DNA of 9,905 bases from UJ101 sp047975265 (GTDB lineage Bacteria > Bacteroidota > Bacteroidia > Flavobacteriales > UJ101): contig JBKEDE010000008.1 of assembly GCA_047975265.1 (NCBI GenBank), positions 1 through 9,905 on the forward strand, given 5' to 3'. Positions 1 through 6,499 of this stretch are shown here, one piece after another (positions within the stretch are counted from its first letter, which is position 1; each line of letters begins with the position of its first letter). A model generated the notes under the pieces. That model saw nothing but the letters and a program-made list of their open reading frames with translations. It made no database searches and was not told where the DNA came from. The translations under genes were made by a program, and so were the position numbers.

Positions 1-413
1 GAAGATATTGAAGTAATTGAGTTGGATGAAATGCACACGTATATTGGTTCAAAAAAAACTATTGTTGGATATGGATTGCTGTTGATAGAAATGGGCACAG
101 GTTCATCAATTGTGAAATTGGTTCGAGAGCAACGGAAACAGGAGTAAAACTGTGGAATAAAATTGAAGATTTGGCGACAGGGATTGTATGTGCTGATCAC
201 TGGAAGGCTTACAATGAATTTGTTTCTGAAGAAATGCTTATTCAATCCAAATCCGAAACCTTTACGGTTGAAGGTTACAACAGCTTGTTCAGGCGTTTTC
301 TTGCCAGATTGAGAAGAAAAACAAAAAGCTATACAAAAGCGAAATATATGCTAGTTCATTCAGTAAAATTATTGATGATGAAAAGAAATAATCAATTAGC
401 TATACTTTTTTAA
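1..413 (+). CDS. IS1-family transposase, 3' part (5' end outside window)
   Basis: This is the catalytic half of an IS1-family DDE transposase, which cuts and joins DNA to move its own element. The first frame (from base 1) reads 'IELDEMHTYIGSKK', which holds the first catalytic Asp. The second frame, open from before base 63 to the stop at 411-413, reads 'CWIWIAVDRNGHRFINCEIG', then 'CADHWKAYNEF' (second Asp) and 'FTVEGYNSLFRRFLARLRRK' (Glu and the basic C-terminal region). The two frames meet at an A8 run (51-58), and reading back one base there gives a continuous 'GSKKNYCWIWIAV', as expected for the family. Either this is a programmed -1 frameshift or the gene has lost one A. Without the shift the first frame stops at 145-147. 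The N-terminal zinc-finger/HTH part lies upstream of the window. The family is clear; whether the gene is functional is not. Confidence 0.9.
51..57 (+). promoter_or_regulatory. candidate -1 ribosomal frameshift heptamer A_AAA_AAA
   Basis: In the upstream transposase frame the codons are TCA AAA AAA ACT, so bases 51-57 form the canonical slippery pattern X_XXY_YYZ with all A. Slipping back by one base joins the upstream 'GSKK' to the downstream 'NYCWIW' exactly where family members are continuous. IS1 elements are known to use a -1 frameshift on an A-rich heptamer to make transposase, although in E. coli IS1 the site lies earlier, between insA and insB. A simple one-base deletion from an A9 run would look the same. 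Confidence 0.45.
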
Positions 414-721
414 CAACGCCAAATTAACAAACATAAATATCCCAAAAAAGAGGATTGAAAATTATAATTTTCGTACTTCTTTTTCCTAATATAATTATTT
501 ATAATTAAGAATAATCCTACACAAAATAATATGACAGAAACAAAATAATTTGTAGTAGGATAGTGATTCTTCATAAGAATACAATTTACTATTGTCAAAA
601 TATTCATCCATATCATTACTGTGAAGAACACTGATGTCGTAAATGTAGAGACATCCCCATTTCCTACCTTTTTTTGAAATTCAATAAAATGGAATATAAC
701 ATAGTTTAATCCTTTATTCAT
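410..721 (-). pseudogene. small multi-pass membrane protein, 3' end probably cut by IS1
   Basis: The reading frame is 103 residues with no recognised function. A soluble start ('FIEFQKKVGNGDVS') is followed by hydrophobic segments at about 27-50 and 58-75, a charged loop ('NNYIRKKKYENY'), and a short third hydrophobic stretch from about 91 that ends abruptly in 'LLIWRC'. The last three codons and the stop are read from the putative IS1 end at 410-421, so the third membrane segment looks truncated. Its ATG overlaps the stop of the upstream lipoprotein gene by one base (TAATG), which suggests translational coupling and one operon. The arrangement of a lipoprotein plus a small membrane protein could be an accessory envelope or immunity pair, but nothing in the sequence proves that. 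It could also be intact if the native C-terminus happens to end here. Confidence 0.55.
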
Positions 722-978
722 TATTGAGCGGGTTTTTCAAATAAATTTTCACCTGTCGAATATTCATATACAGCCTTTCCTCCAAAATAAATCAAAGAAA
801 CACCCGCACCAACTGGACCATTTTCAATATCATATTGCTCTATCCTTTTTTGTATGGTTTCTGCTGATTCTATCCAGATATATGTTTGATAGGTATTTGT
901 TTTTCTATTATCACAGCCTATTAAAAAGACTAATAAAATCCAATAAAGTTTATCTATATACATCTTCCTATTATTCAT
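721..978 (-). CDS. small lipoprotein of unknown function
   Basis: An 85-residue protein with a lipoprotein signal peptide: a short basic start, the hydrophobic run 'LYWILLVFLIGC' and a lipobox Cys at residue 22 followed by 'DNRKT', so it is expected to be an envelope lipoprotein. The mature part is only about 63 residues ('YIWIESAETIQKRIEQYD', then 'VGAGVSLIYFGGKAVYEY') and I do not recognise the family. An alternative start at Met6 would still leave a full signal peptide. It lies 63 bases downstream of the substrate-binding-protein gene, in the same direction, and its TAA overlaps the ATG of the following membrane-protein gene. The two are probably co-translated and may act together at the membrane. 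Confidence 0.7.
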   Translation of the reverse strand: MNNRKMYIDKLYWILLVFLIGCDNRKTNTYQTYIWIESAETIQKRIEQYDIENGPVGAGVSLIYFGGKAVYEYSTGENLFEKPAQ

Positions 979-1041
979 CCGAACTTACTTTCTTCAATGT
1001 TTTTTATACACAATTGGTAGTACTTTTTTTCATTAGATTCA

Positions 1042-2091
1042 TCAGTCTAATTTTTTGTAAAACTTTAACTCCTGTTTTTCCGAAGGATGAAAAATTTGTG
1101 TCAAATCTTTTAAAATCAAATCCGGACGTACAATTCCTTCTTCAAAATAATTGTTGGCTTCGTTTTTTACATTACCGGTTAATGAATATACTTCTCCTTT
1201 TTTAAACGCCTCAAACAACGCATAATTATGATTTTTGGCTTCCAACTCTTTTAATTGTTGTACATTACTCGCATTAATCCAAATATCGGCATTTTCAGCC
1301 TTTTTAAACACTCGTTCAAATGAAAAATTTAATACTTCGTCTTCCTCTTTTTCAAAAACATATTCTCCTCCGGCATCTTGTATAAATTGAGCTAAAAAAC
1401 TATGGTTATCAGGAAGATACCAAACATCACCATACATAATATCAACCAGTATGCGTGGTTTTTTTGTTTGTAAAGAATATTCTTTTTTCAACTGATTATA
1501 CTGTGTTTCGACTTGGTCAAAAAAAAGACGAGCCTCTTCTTTTTTATCTAAAAGCACTCCAAAAAATTTAATCCATTCCACTTTTCCTAAAGGTGTTTTT
1601 TCTTTAAAATCATCAATTAAGATAACCGGAATCCCTAAGTTTTCTAATTTTTGATGAATTTTGGTCATATTAGGATCAGAATAACTTAAAAAAATATCCG
1701 GATTTAATTTTACAATTTTTTCTACATCAACCGAACCTTGAATCCCTATATTTTCTATTATTCCGGTTTTTATTTTTTCCTGAATTACAGAATCGTAAAT
1801 ATAATGGGGATTGGTAACGGCTGTAATTTCTTTTCTCGCATTTAAAGATTCTAAAAATCCTAAACTTGATGTTCCGTTTACAATAATTTTTTTTACCGGC
1901 AACCGAATTTTTTTGAAATCATCTTCTTGAAATAAAAAACGATATTCCATTACAGAATCATTACTTTTTACCTCGATATTCAAAGTATATTTAAAAGGTT
2001 GTGTCTCTAATTTTATATTTTTATCTGTTGAATTTTTTTGTTTACATCCAATAAAAACAATGAAAACAACCAACCAAAGTTTTTTTAACAT
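1042..2091 (-). CDS. ABC transporter substrate-binding lipoprotein, iron-complex/cobalamin type
   Basis: A 349-residue class III periplasmic binding protein (Peripla_BP_2, FecB/BtuF-like) that would capture a metal chelate such as heme, siderophore or cobalamin and hand it to a BtuCD-type importer. It starts with a lipoprotein signal: 'LWLVVFIVFIGCKQKN', lipobox Cys16. The N-lobe begins at about residue 64 ('PVKKIIVNGTSSLGFLESL') and contains the family's 'IVKLNPDIFLSY' segment at 126-137. The linking helix includes 'WIKFFGVLLDKKEEA' at 173-187, and the C-lobe has 'SFLAQFIQDAGGEYVF' at 231-246. Its length fits the family. No permease or ATPase gene is nearby, so the substrate cannot be inferred. 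It lies 80 bases downstream of lnt, in the same orientation, perhaps in one transcript. Lnt would complete the acylation of lipoproteins like this one, but that does not imply a specific link. Confidence 0.88.
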   Translation of the reverse strand: MLKKLWLVVFIVFIGCKQKNSTDKNIKLETQPFKYTLNIEVKSNDSVMEYRFLFQEDDFKKIRLPVKKIIVNGTSSLGFLESLNARKEITAVTNPHYIYDSVIQEKIKTGIIENIGIQGSVDVEKIVKLNPDIFLSYSDPNMTKIHQKLENLGIPVILIDDFKEKTPLGKVEWIKFFGVLLDKKEEARLFFDQVETQYNQLKKEYSLQTKKPRILVDIMYGDVWYLPDNHSFLAQFIQDAGGEYVFEKEEDEVLNFSFERVFKKAENADIWINASNVQQLKELEAKNHNYALFEAFKKGEVYSLTGNVKNEANNYFEEGIVRPDLILKDLTQIFHPSEKQELKFYKKLD

Positions 2092-2171
2092 AGGAGTGTT
2101 ATTTTAATTAAGCTATAAAAATACTAAAAAACATTTATGAATTATAAGACTAAATTATTAAACATAAATTT

Positions 2172-3812
2172 TCAGGTAGATTGGGTTGCTTTTTTTGTTA
2201 AAATTATTTTTGAAAGAAGAATGGCAGAAAAGATTCCGGTTAAAAAAAGTGCTGTTCGGGCAATTATATCGCCATATTTTGAGTAAAAAGTTTGTCTGTC
2301 ATTCGTTAAAATGGTTTCATTTAAAGCTCCTTTTTTACCGTATGCTAAAGTTGACAATATATCTCCTTTTTGATTAATAAAAGCAGATACACCCGTATTG
2401 GCACTTCGTGCTATACTTCTTCTATTTTCAATAGCTCGAAGTTTTGCATAAGCCAAATGTTGCCGATGACCATCCGAGTTTCCCCACCAGTCGTCGTTTG
2501 TAATAATAAATAACAGATTGGCTCCTTTTTTTACATATTCCGTAACAAACTCTCCGTAAACAGATTCGTAACAAATGGCTACGCCCGGTTTAAAACTATT
2601 TTTAGAATTTATGAATGCTATTCTTTCTTTTTGTGGTGTATGTGTTGAAACGGTTCCGCCTAAATCAATTAAAAATTCGCCCATTAAAGGTTTTAAAAAA
2701 GTATGAAAAGGAATCGTTTCTACACCGATAACCAATTTGGATTTATGATATACTTGAAATTTTTCTTGATTTCCTATCTGAAAAGCTGAATTAAACAAAT
2801 CTATCCAAATTTCTCGGTCGGTATCGGAAAGTTTGTTGCTGTACGGTGAAATTGGTGCCTTATCAAAACTAAATTTATGAAATGTTGTTCCTCCTAAAAA
2901 TAAAGTTTGCGGATGTTTTTTGACAAATGCTTCAATTTTTTGGATTTGCCGATTCTTTTCAACATAATCCAAATCAATTCCTCTTACGCCTAAAATAGAG
3001 GTTTCGGGTGCAACCACATAATCTGTATCAGGCTCAATGGATTGTTCTGCCAATTGAAGCAAATCATTGGTCATTTGATCTTTCGGAATTTCAAATTTTT
3101 CTTTATAAACATCTAAATTAGGTTGTAAGACGGTTATTTTTACACCTTCTCCTTGCTCATTATATGAATTATACATAAATAATGAAATCAAAACGGGAAG
3201 AATAATAATAAAAACTTGAAGGATGATTTTTTTTAAGAAATTTTCAATTTTTTTGGTTTTAACATATTCTTTTACAGCAAAAAAGATTCCTAAATTTATA
3301 ATCCAAACCCATAAAGTTCCACCAAAAACGCCTGTGTATTCATACCATTGAATCCATGTATGGTATGAGGCAAAGCCATTTCCTAAATTTAACCATGGAA
3401 AGGAAAGGCTCCAATTCAAATGTAATTTTTCAAAACAAATCCAAATTAAAGGTAAAAAAGTATAGCCGTATCCGTTGCCTAATTTTTTTTTGAAATAATA
3501 AAAAAGCCAAAAAACCAAAGCCATAAACAATGCATTAAGTCCTACAGCAATTGGAAATGCAGGAAATGCAGGTTGTAAATTATAAAGCCATCCTACGGCT
3601 AACAAATTCCACACTAAGAAAGCGATGTAGGCATATAAAAAAATACGTCTGCCCTTTTTCTTGGTATTTTGTTCAGAGCTTATGGAAAATTCTACCCACA
3701 ATAATGGTATAAAAGCAATAAACAAAAGTAGGGGAAAGCCGTCAACCGGCCATGAAAAACCGAATAACAATCCTGAAAGAACGGCAAATAAAAAACAATA
3801 ATGCGTTTTCAT
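2172..3812 (-). CDS. lnt: apolipoprotein N-acyltransferase
   Basis: Lnt transfers a fatty acyl chain from a phospholipid to the N-terminal Cys of lipoproteins in the inner membrane, the last step of lipoprotein maturation. The ATG at 3812 gives 546 residues. A TTG 21 bases upstream extends the frame, but the ATG sits directly before the first membrane segment and is preferred. Several membrane helices fill about residues 4-215 and one closes the protein near 520-537. Between them lies the nitrilase-like domain with the catalytic triad: Glu270 in 'VVAPETSILG', Lys357 in 'VYHKSKLVIGVE' (with the conserved Glu365) and Cys414 in 'GVAICYESVYGEF'. The typical 'ITNDDWWGNSDGHRQHL' and 'RAIENRRSIARSANTG' follow. 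Spacing between these residues is close to that of E. coli Lnt. It lies between the E2 gene and the binding-protein gene, all leftward. Confidence 0.96.
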   Translation of the reverse strand: MKTHYCFLFAVLSGLLFGFSWPVDGFPLLLFIAFIPLLWVEFSISSEQNTKKKGRRIFLYAYIAFLVWNLLAVGWLYNLQPAFPAFPIAVGLNALFMALVFWLFYYFKKKLGNGYGYTFLPLIWICFEKLHLNWSLSFPWLNLGNGFASYHTWIQWYEYTGVFGGTLWVWIINLGIFFAVKEYVKTKKIENFLKKIILQVFIIILPVLISLFMYNSYNEQGEGVKITVLQPNLDVYKEKFEIPKDQMTNDLLQLAEQSIEPDTDYVVAPETSILGVRGIDLDYVEKNRQIQKIEAFVKKHPQTLFLGGTTFHKFSFDKAPISPYSNKLSDTDREIWIDLFNSAFQIGNQEKFQVYHKSKLVIGVETIPFHTFLKPLMGEFLIDLGGTVSTHTPQKERIAFINSKNSFKPGVAICYESVYGEFVTEYVKKGANLLFIITNDDWWGNSDGHRQHLAYAKLRAIENRRSIARSANTGVSAFINQKGDILSTLAYGKKGALNETILTNDRQTFYSKYGDIIARTALFLTGIFSAILLSKIILTKKATQST

Positions 3813-3889
3813 CGGGTTATATTCTTTTTTCAAATGTAATGAAATAATAGAGAACCCTTCCTAATAGTAAAAAAGATTCTTTATTTTAC

Positions 3890-3905
3890 ACAAAGTCAGC
3901 TTTGT
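3890..3905 (-). terminator. small hairpin immediately after the E2 stop codon
   Basis: A 6-bp inverted repeat (ACAAAG / CTTTGT) with a 4-base loop begins directly after the TGA of the E2 gene. In the leftward transcript it is followed by an A-rich stretch (GTAAAATAAAG) and not a U run, so it is not a classical intrinsic terminator. It may be a weak terminator or an mRNA 3'-end stabiliser between the E2 gene and lnt. Confidence 0.25.
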
Positions 3906-5183
3906 TCATATTGTCTCATTAAAATTTTCTAAATATTCTGCTACCCGTTTTACAAACATACCACCTAAAGCCCCGTCTACCACACGATGATCGTAAGAAT
4001 GCGATAAGTACATTTTATGACGGACTCCAATTACATCTCCTTCGGGTGTTTCAATAACAGCGGGTTTTTTTACAATAGCTCCTACTGCCAAAATAGCTGC
4101 CTGAGGCTGATTGATAATCGGTGTTCCAAAAACATTTCCAAATGAGCCGATATTAGTTACTGTATAAGTACCGCCTTTTATTTCATCTGGTTTTAAGTGA
4201 TTATTTCGAGCCCTCTTTGCTAAATCGTTTACTTTTTTTGTCAATCCGGTTAAACTGTATTGATCGGCATTTCTAATAACGGGAACAATTAAATTGCCTG
4301 AAGGTAAAGCTACGGCCATTCCTACATTGATGTCTTTTTTGCGAATGATTTTATCACCATCAACCTGAACATTAATCATGGGATAATCTTTAATTGTACG
4401 GGCTACTGCCTGAATAAAAATTGGAGTAAACGTCATTTTTTCTCCTTCTTTTTTCAAAAATTCATCTTTAATTTTGTTTCGCCAATGAACTATTTTGGTT
4501 AGATCTGCTTCTACAAAAGACGAGACATGAGGTGAAATTCGTTTTGAATCGACCATATGATTTGCAATCATTTTACGCATACGATCCATTTCAATAATTT
4601 CGTCATGGTCAGAAGCATCTACATAATTTGCAGGCTGCAGGTTATTTTTAATGTTTTCTGTCGTAGTGTTGTTTTGATTTCTGTTTTTAAGATAGTCTAA
4701 AATATCTTCTTTGGTAACACGCCCTTTTATGCCGGATCCTGCAATTGTATCAAGCTCTGTTTGAGGAATATTTTCTTCTTTTGCAATGCTTTTAACCAAT
4801 GGTGAATAAAATCGAGCTTCGGAAGATATTGCCATTTCTTCCTCTGTACTTCTCACTGTTAGAGGAGTTTCGACGGTTTCTGCTATTTTTTCAGGAATTG
4901 AAATTTCTTCTTTTGAAACAGCCGTCTCTTCAGCAATTTCTTCTTCGATTTCTAAAATGGCTAAAGGCTCACCTACTTTAATAACGTCATTTGGTTGGTA
5001 TAAAAGTTCTTTAATAACTCCTTCCCGAGATGTTGGTACATCAGAATCTACCTTATCGGTTGCTATTTCTGCTATCGAATCATCTTCTCCCACTTTATCG
5101 CCAACATTTACCAACCAATTGGTCAAAGTTGCCTCGATTACACCTTCTCCTAATTCAGGTAAAATAATTTTATATTCTGCCAT
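3906..5183 (-). CDS. 2-oxo acid dehydrogenase E2 (dihydrolipoamide acyltransferase), branched-chain type
   Basis: The 425-residue core enzyme of a 2-oxo acid dehydrogenase complex, which passes the acyl group from the lipoyl arm to CoA. The lipoyl domain covers residues 2-80, with the lipoylated Lys44 in 'EIATDKVDSDVP'. A Glu-rich linker runs to about 120, the E1/E3-binding domain is about 125-165 ('YSPLVKSIAKEENIPQTEL' to 'GRVTKEDILDYL'), a second linker follows, and the catalytic domain is about 190-422. The active-site motif 'SYDHRVVDGALGG' has His399 and Asp403. The single lipoyl domain with 'LPELGEGVIEATLTNWLVNV' and 'ATDKVDS' fits the branched-chain-type E2 of flavobacteria better than pyruvate E2 ('MPRLSDTMEEG'-like) or SucB, but this assignment is inference. 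No E1 or E3 gene is adjacent, so the partners must be encoded elsewhere. Confidence 0.93.
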   Translation of the reverse strand: MAEYKIILPELGEGVIEATLTNWLVNVGDKVGEDDSIAEIATDKVDSDVPTSREGVIKELLYQPNDVIKVGEPLAILEIEEEIAEETAVSKEEISIPEKIAETVETPLTVRSTEEEMAISSEARFYSPLVKSIAKEENIPQTELDTIAGSGIKGRVTKEDILDYLKNRNQNNTTTENIKNNLQPANYVDASDHDEIIEMDRMRKMIANHMVDSKRISPHVSSFVEADLTKIVHWRNKIKDEFLKKEGEKMTFTPIFIQAVARTIKDYPMINVQVDGDKIIRKKDINVGMAVALPSGNLIVPVIRNADQYSLTGLTKKVNDLAKRARNNHLKPDEIKGGTYTVTNIGSFGNVFGTPIINQPQAAILAVGAIVKKPAVIETPEGDVIGVRHKMYLSHSYDHRVVDGALGGMFVKRVAEYLENFNETI

Positions 5184-5267
5184 TTTCTATTGCTGATTTT
5201 AAAAATCTAAAGATAAGAAGAATTTCTATGCAAACTTAGAAATCCTACAAAAATACTCAGGGCAAAC

Positions 5268-5483
5268 TCATACATTTACATCTAAAAGCTTAATAAGGTA
5301 ATAGTTGTCGTAAGCAGCTTTTAGCCTTTTACCTTTAATTCCTTGCCTAGTTTGTGTGTCCTGTTTTAAAATATTAAGTGCTATTTTACTTAACACGGAA
5401 AAGTTTTGTGCAGCATTGCCTACCCGTTTTCTTGAAGCATCCTCGGAAAAAGCCACGCCTAATACCCAATGCAGTTTATTTTC
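5268..5483 (-). pseudogene. ISAs1-family transposase, C-terminal remnant
   Basis: On the minus strand the open frame reads 'ENKLHWVLGVAFSED' followed by 'ASRKRVGNAAQNFSVLSKIA' and 'GIKGKRLKAAYDNYYLIKLL', the characteristic C-terminal end of ISAs1 (H-repeat-associated) transposases. Only about the last 70 residues remain. A TGA at 5484-5486 interrupts the frame, and the next bases, up to about 5508, still resemble the family's '(R)xHWNVENKLHW' in another frame ('CWNV'), so at least one small indel occurred before the rest was lost. The sequence CAGGGC at 5258-5263 just past the stop resembles the start of an ISAs1-type terminal repeat and may mark the original right end; no matching left end was found. 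The first in-frame GTG at 5456 is not a real start. The fragment is inactive. Confidence 0.85.
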
Positions 5484-5528
5484 TCACATTCCAACAAAGT
5501 TTTTCGACAACAACAACTAAAATATTAA

Positions 5529-5687
5529 CTAAAAACGCTACTTTTGAGTGTTACTAAGTTTAGGAAGATTACAAAAGGGCTAAAGACATCAAGAACTAAT
5601 AATGCTAAATTTTTTAAGGAGCCATATACATTACAGAATATTAGAAGAAATTTAAGATGGAAAAAAGATTTTGGAAATTTATACTAA
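5529..5687 (+). pseudogene. possible C-terminal tail of a lost toxin gene
   Basis: A 52-codon frame without an ATG start reads basic, lysine-rich sequence ('SVTKFRKITKGLKTSRTNNA', then 'KEPYTLQNIRRNLRWKKDFG') and stops at 5685-5687. It overlaps the first 31 bases of the downstream lipoprotein gene. That position, a tail running into the start of a presumed immunity gene, is the same as that of the two other toxin tails in this window. The ISAs1 remnant lies immediately upstream and may have removed the rest. I do not recognise the domain, and a chance open frame cannot be excluded in such AT-rich DNA. Confidence 0.3.
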
Positions 5688-6232
5688 TAATAAGTATGTG
5701 TTTTAATTGTTCTCGTTCTAAAGAAAGGAATATAAAAGAGTTACTTAGAGAATACCCATATATTGAGTATAGGATACGAGAGAAAATAATGGATGATATT
5801 ACAAATGATTCTATTATATACATAGGATATTTAGAAGGAAATAAAGTATTAGATTTATTAATAATCAATTACCCTAAACCTTATTACATAGATAAAAGTG
5901 TCATCATCGATAGTATAGGAGAAGATATAGTTATAATTAAGAATTTAGATGAAAAAAGGAGTATATCTAATGAACTTCGAGAAAAATATAATCATTTCTT
6001 ATACAAATCCATCATAACATATGATTTTATAAATAGAAAAAATTTTAATGATTCTTTTTGGAATAAAGGAGATCATTTTTTGATCTATAAGCCAAATTCG
6101 AGATTTTATATATCATTAAAAGAATATGAATACAAGAAGTTTTTAATAAATGCTTATAATGATAGTTTAATACGAAAAGAATTTACATCAGACCCTGATA
6201 AAATATTTTTAGTAATGCCTCAGAAATGTTAA
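5657..6232 (+). CDS. putative lipoprotein, candidate immunity protein of a lost RHS toxin
   Basis: A 191-residue protein of unrecognised family. The N-terminus 'MEKRFWKFILIISMCFNC' is a signal peptide with Cys15 and Cys18; Cys18 followed by 'SRSKE' is the likelier lipidation site, although Asn at -1 is unusual. The mature part is rich in Ile, Lys, Asn and Tyr, with no repeats seen. It is followed after 6 bases by RHS tip A and preceded by an overlapping open frame that may be a toxin tail. The immunity role is inferred from this context and from the parallel arrangement at 6500 and 8668. Its last codons ('VMPQKC' and stop) lie inside a 39-base segment repeated at 9251-9289. Base composition is more AT-rich than the housekeeping genes on the left, in keeping with accessory origin. 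Confidence 0.7.
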   Translation: MEKRFWKFILIISMCFNCSRSKERNIKELLREYPYIEYRIREKIMDDITNDSIIYIGYLEGNKVLDLLIINYPKPYYIDKSVIIDSIGEDIVIIKNLDEKRSISNELREKYNHFLYKSIITYDFINRKNFNDSFWNKGDHFLIYKPNSRFYISLKEYEYKKFLINAYNDSLIRKEFTSDPDKIFLVMPQKC

Positions 6233-6250
6233 AACAACATGAATAAACCA
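6212..6250 (+). repeat. junction repeat, copy 1 (partner 9251-9289)
   Basis: These 39 bases match 9251-9289 at 35 positions by direct reading, and the second half, from 6229 to 6250, is identical. The segment spans the last codons of the lipoprotein gene, its stop and the ATG-AAT-AAA-CCA start of RHS tip A. After it the two copies differ by an inserted ATA codon in the second copy and then continue as the RHS core end. It is a likely recombination junction shared by two modules. Confidence 0.75.
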
Positions 6251-6415
6251 CAACATATAGAAAACACATGGAATACGCCTTACTTGTTTAACGCTAAGGA
6301 ACTGGATGAAGAAACGGGATTGTATTACCAAGGGATGGTTGGACTAAGAGCCGAAGGCAAAATAACGACTTTGCCTGCTTCGTATGTACCACAAATACCA
6401 CTTGAGAACAGATGA
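6239..6415 (+). pseudogene. RHS core 3'-end fragment, tip A
   Basis: A 58-codon frame that starts at an ATG and reads 'MNKPQHIENTWNTPYLFN' then 'AKELDEETGLYY', the well-known lead into the RHS repeat-associated core motif. The match stops at 6327, just before the 'GARYYEPR' part, and is replaced by 'QGMVGLRAEGKITTLPASYV' up to a TGA at 6413-6415. Bases 6251-6327 match 8132-8208 of tip B at 73 of 77 positions. It lacks the core proper, so it cannot form an RHS shell. It is the scar left where a toxin end was attached and later damaged. It lies 6 bases after the lipoprotein gene at 5657 and leads into the toxin tail at 6366. Confidence 0.85.
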
Positions 6416-6497
6416 TGTAATACGTTTAGGACAGAGAATATACAACCATACGATGGACGTTGTTACCGATAAGTTTAACCAGTATAAGAAAAAATAG
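6366..6497 (+). pseudogene. toxin C-terminal tail preceding the ankyrin lipoprotein gene
   Basis: In the frame +1 relative to tip A, an open stretch after a TAA at 6363-6365 reads 'HKYHLRTDDVIRLGQRIYNH' and 'TMDVVTDKFNQYKKK' and stops at 6495-6497, two bases before the ATG of the ankyrin gene. It has no start codon of its own. The amino-acid make-up looks like genuine protein and the tight spacing is that of a toxin gene followed by its immunity gene. Together with tip A, 33 to 38 codons upstream in another frame, it suggests that most of a toxin domain has been deleted and the join put out of frame. I do not recognise the toxin family. Confidence 0.5.
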
Positions 6498-6499
6498 TT

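Larger units (their letters stand above)
1..420 (+). mobile_element. right part of an IS1-family element
   Basis: The transposase stop falls within a sequence (about 406-420) that probably belongs to the element's terminal inverted repeat, since IS1-family transposase genes usually end inside or next to the right repeat. The left repeat lies outside the window, so the exact boundary and any target duplication cannot be established. The end at 420 is an estimate. It is supported by the leftward gene at 410-721, whose last few codons (Trp-Arg-Cys-stop) come from this same sequence and do not look native. Confidence 0.6.

Noticed and set aside
882..1205. Rightward open frame of 107 codons
   Set aside because: It lies antisense across the small lipoprotein gene and the end of the binding-protein gene; its hydrophobic, Phe/Leu-rich content is what the opposite strand of an AT-rich gene gives.
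2186..2377. Rightward open frame antisense to the lnt 3' end
   Set aside because: Shadow of lnt; no protein-like motifs.
2172..3833. Longer lnt start at a TTG (3833)
   Set aside because: The ATG at 3812 directly precedes the first membrane segment; the extra seven residues are not needed.
4799..5196. Two rightward open frames antisense to the E2 gene
   Set aside because: The E2 protein is unmistakable over this stretch; these are shadows of its Glu-rich linker and lipoyl domain.
5641..5868. Leftward open frame opposite the 5657 lipoprotein gene
   Set aside because: The rightward frame is longer, has a signal peptide and fits the array; this one is a shadow.
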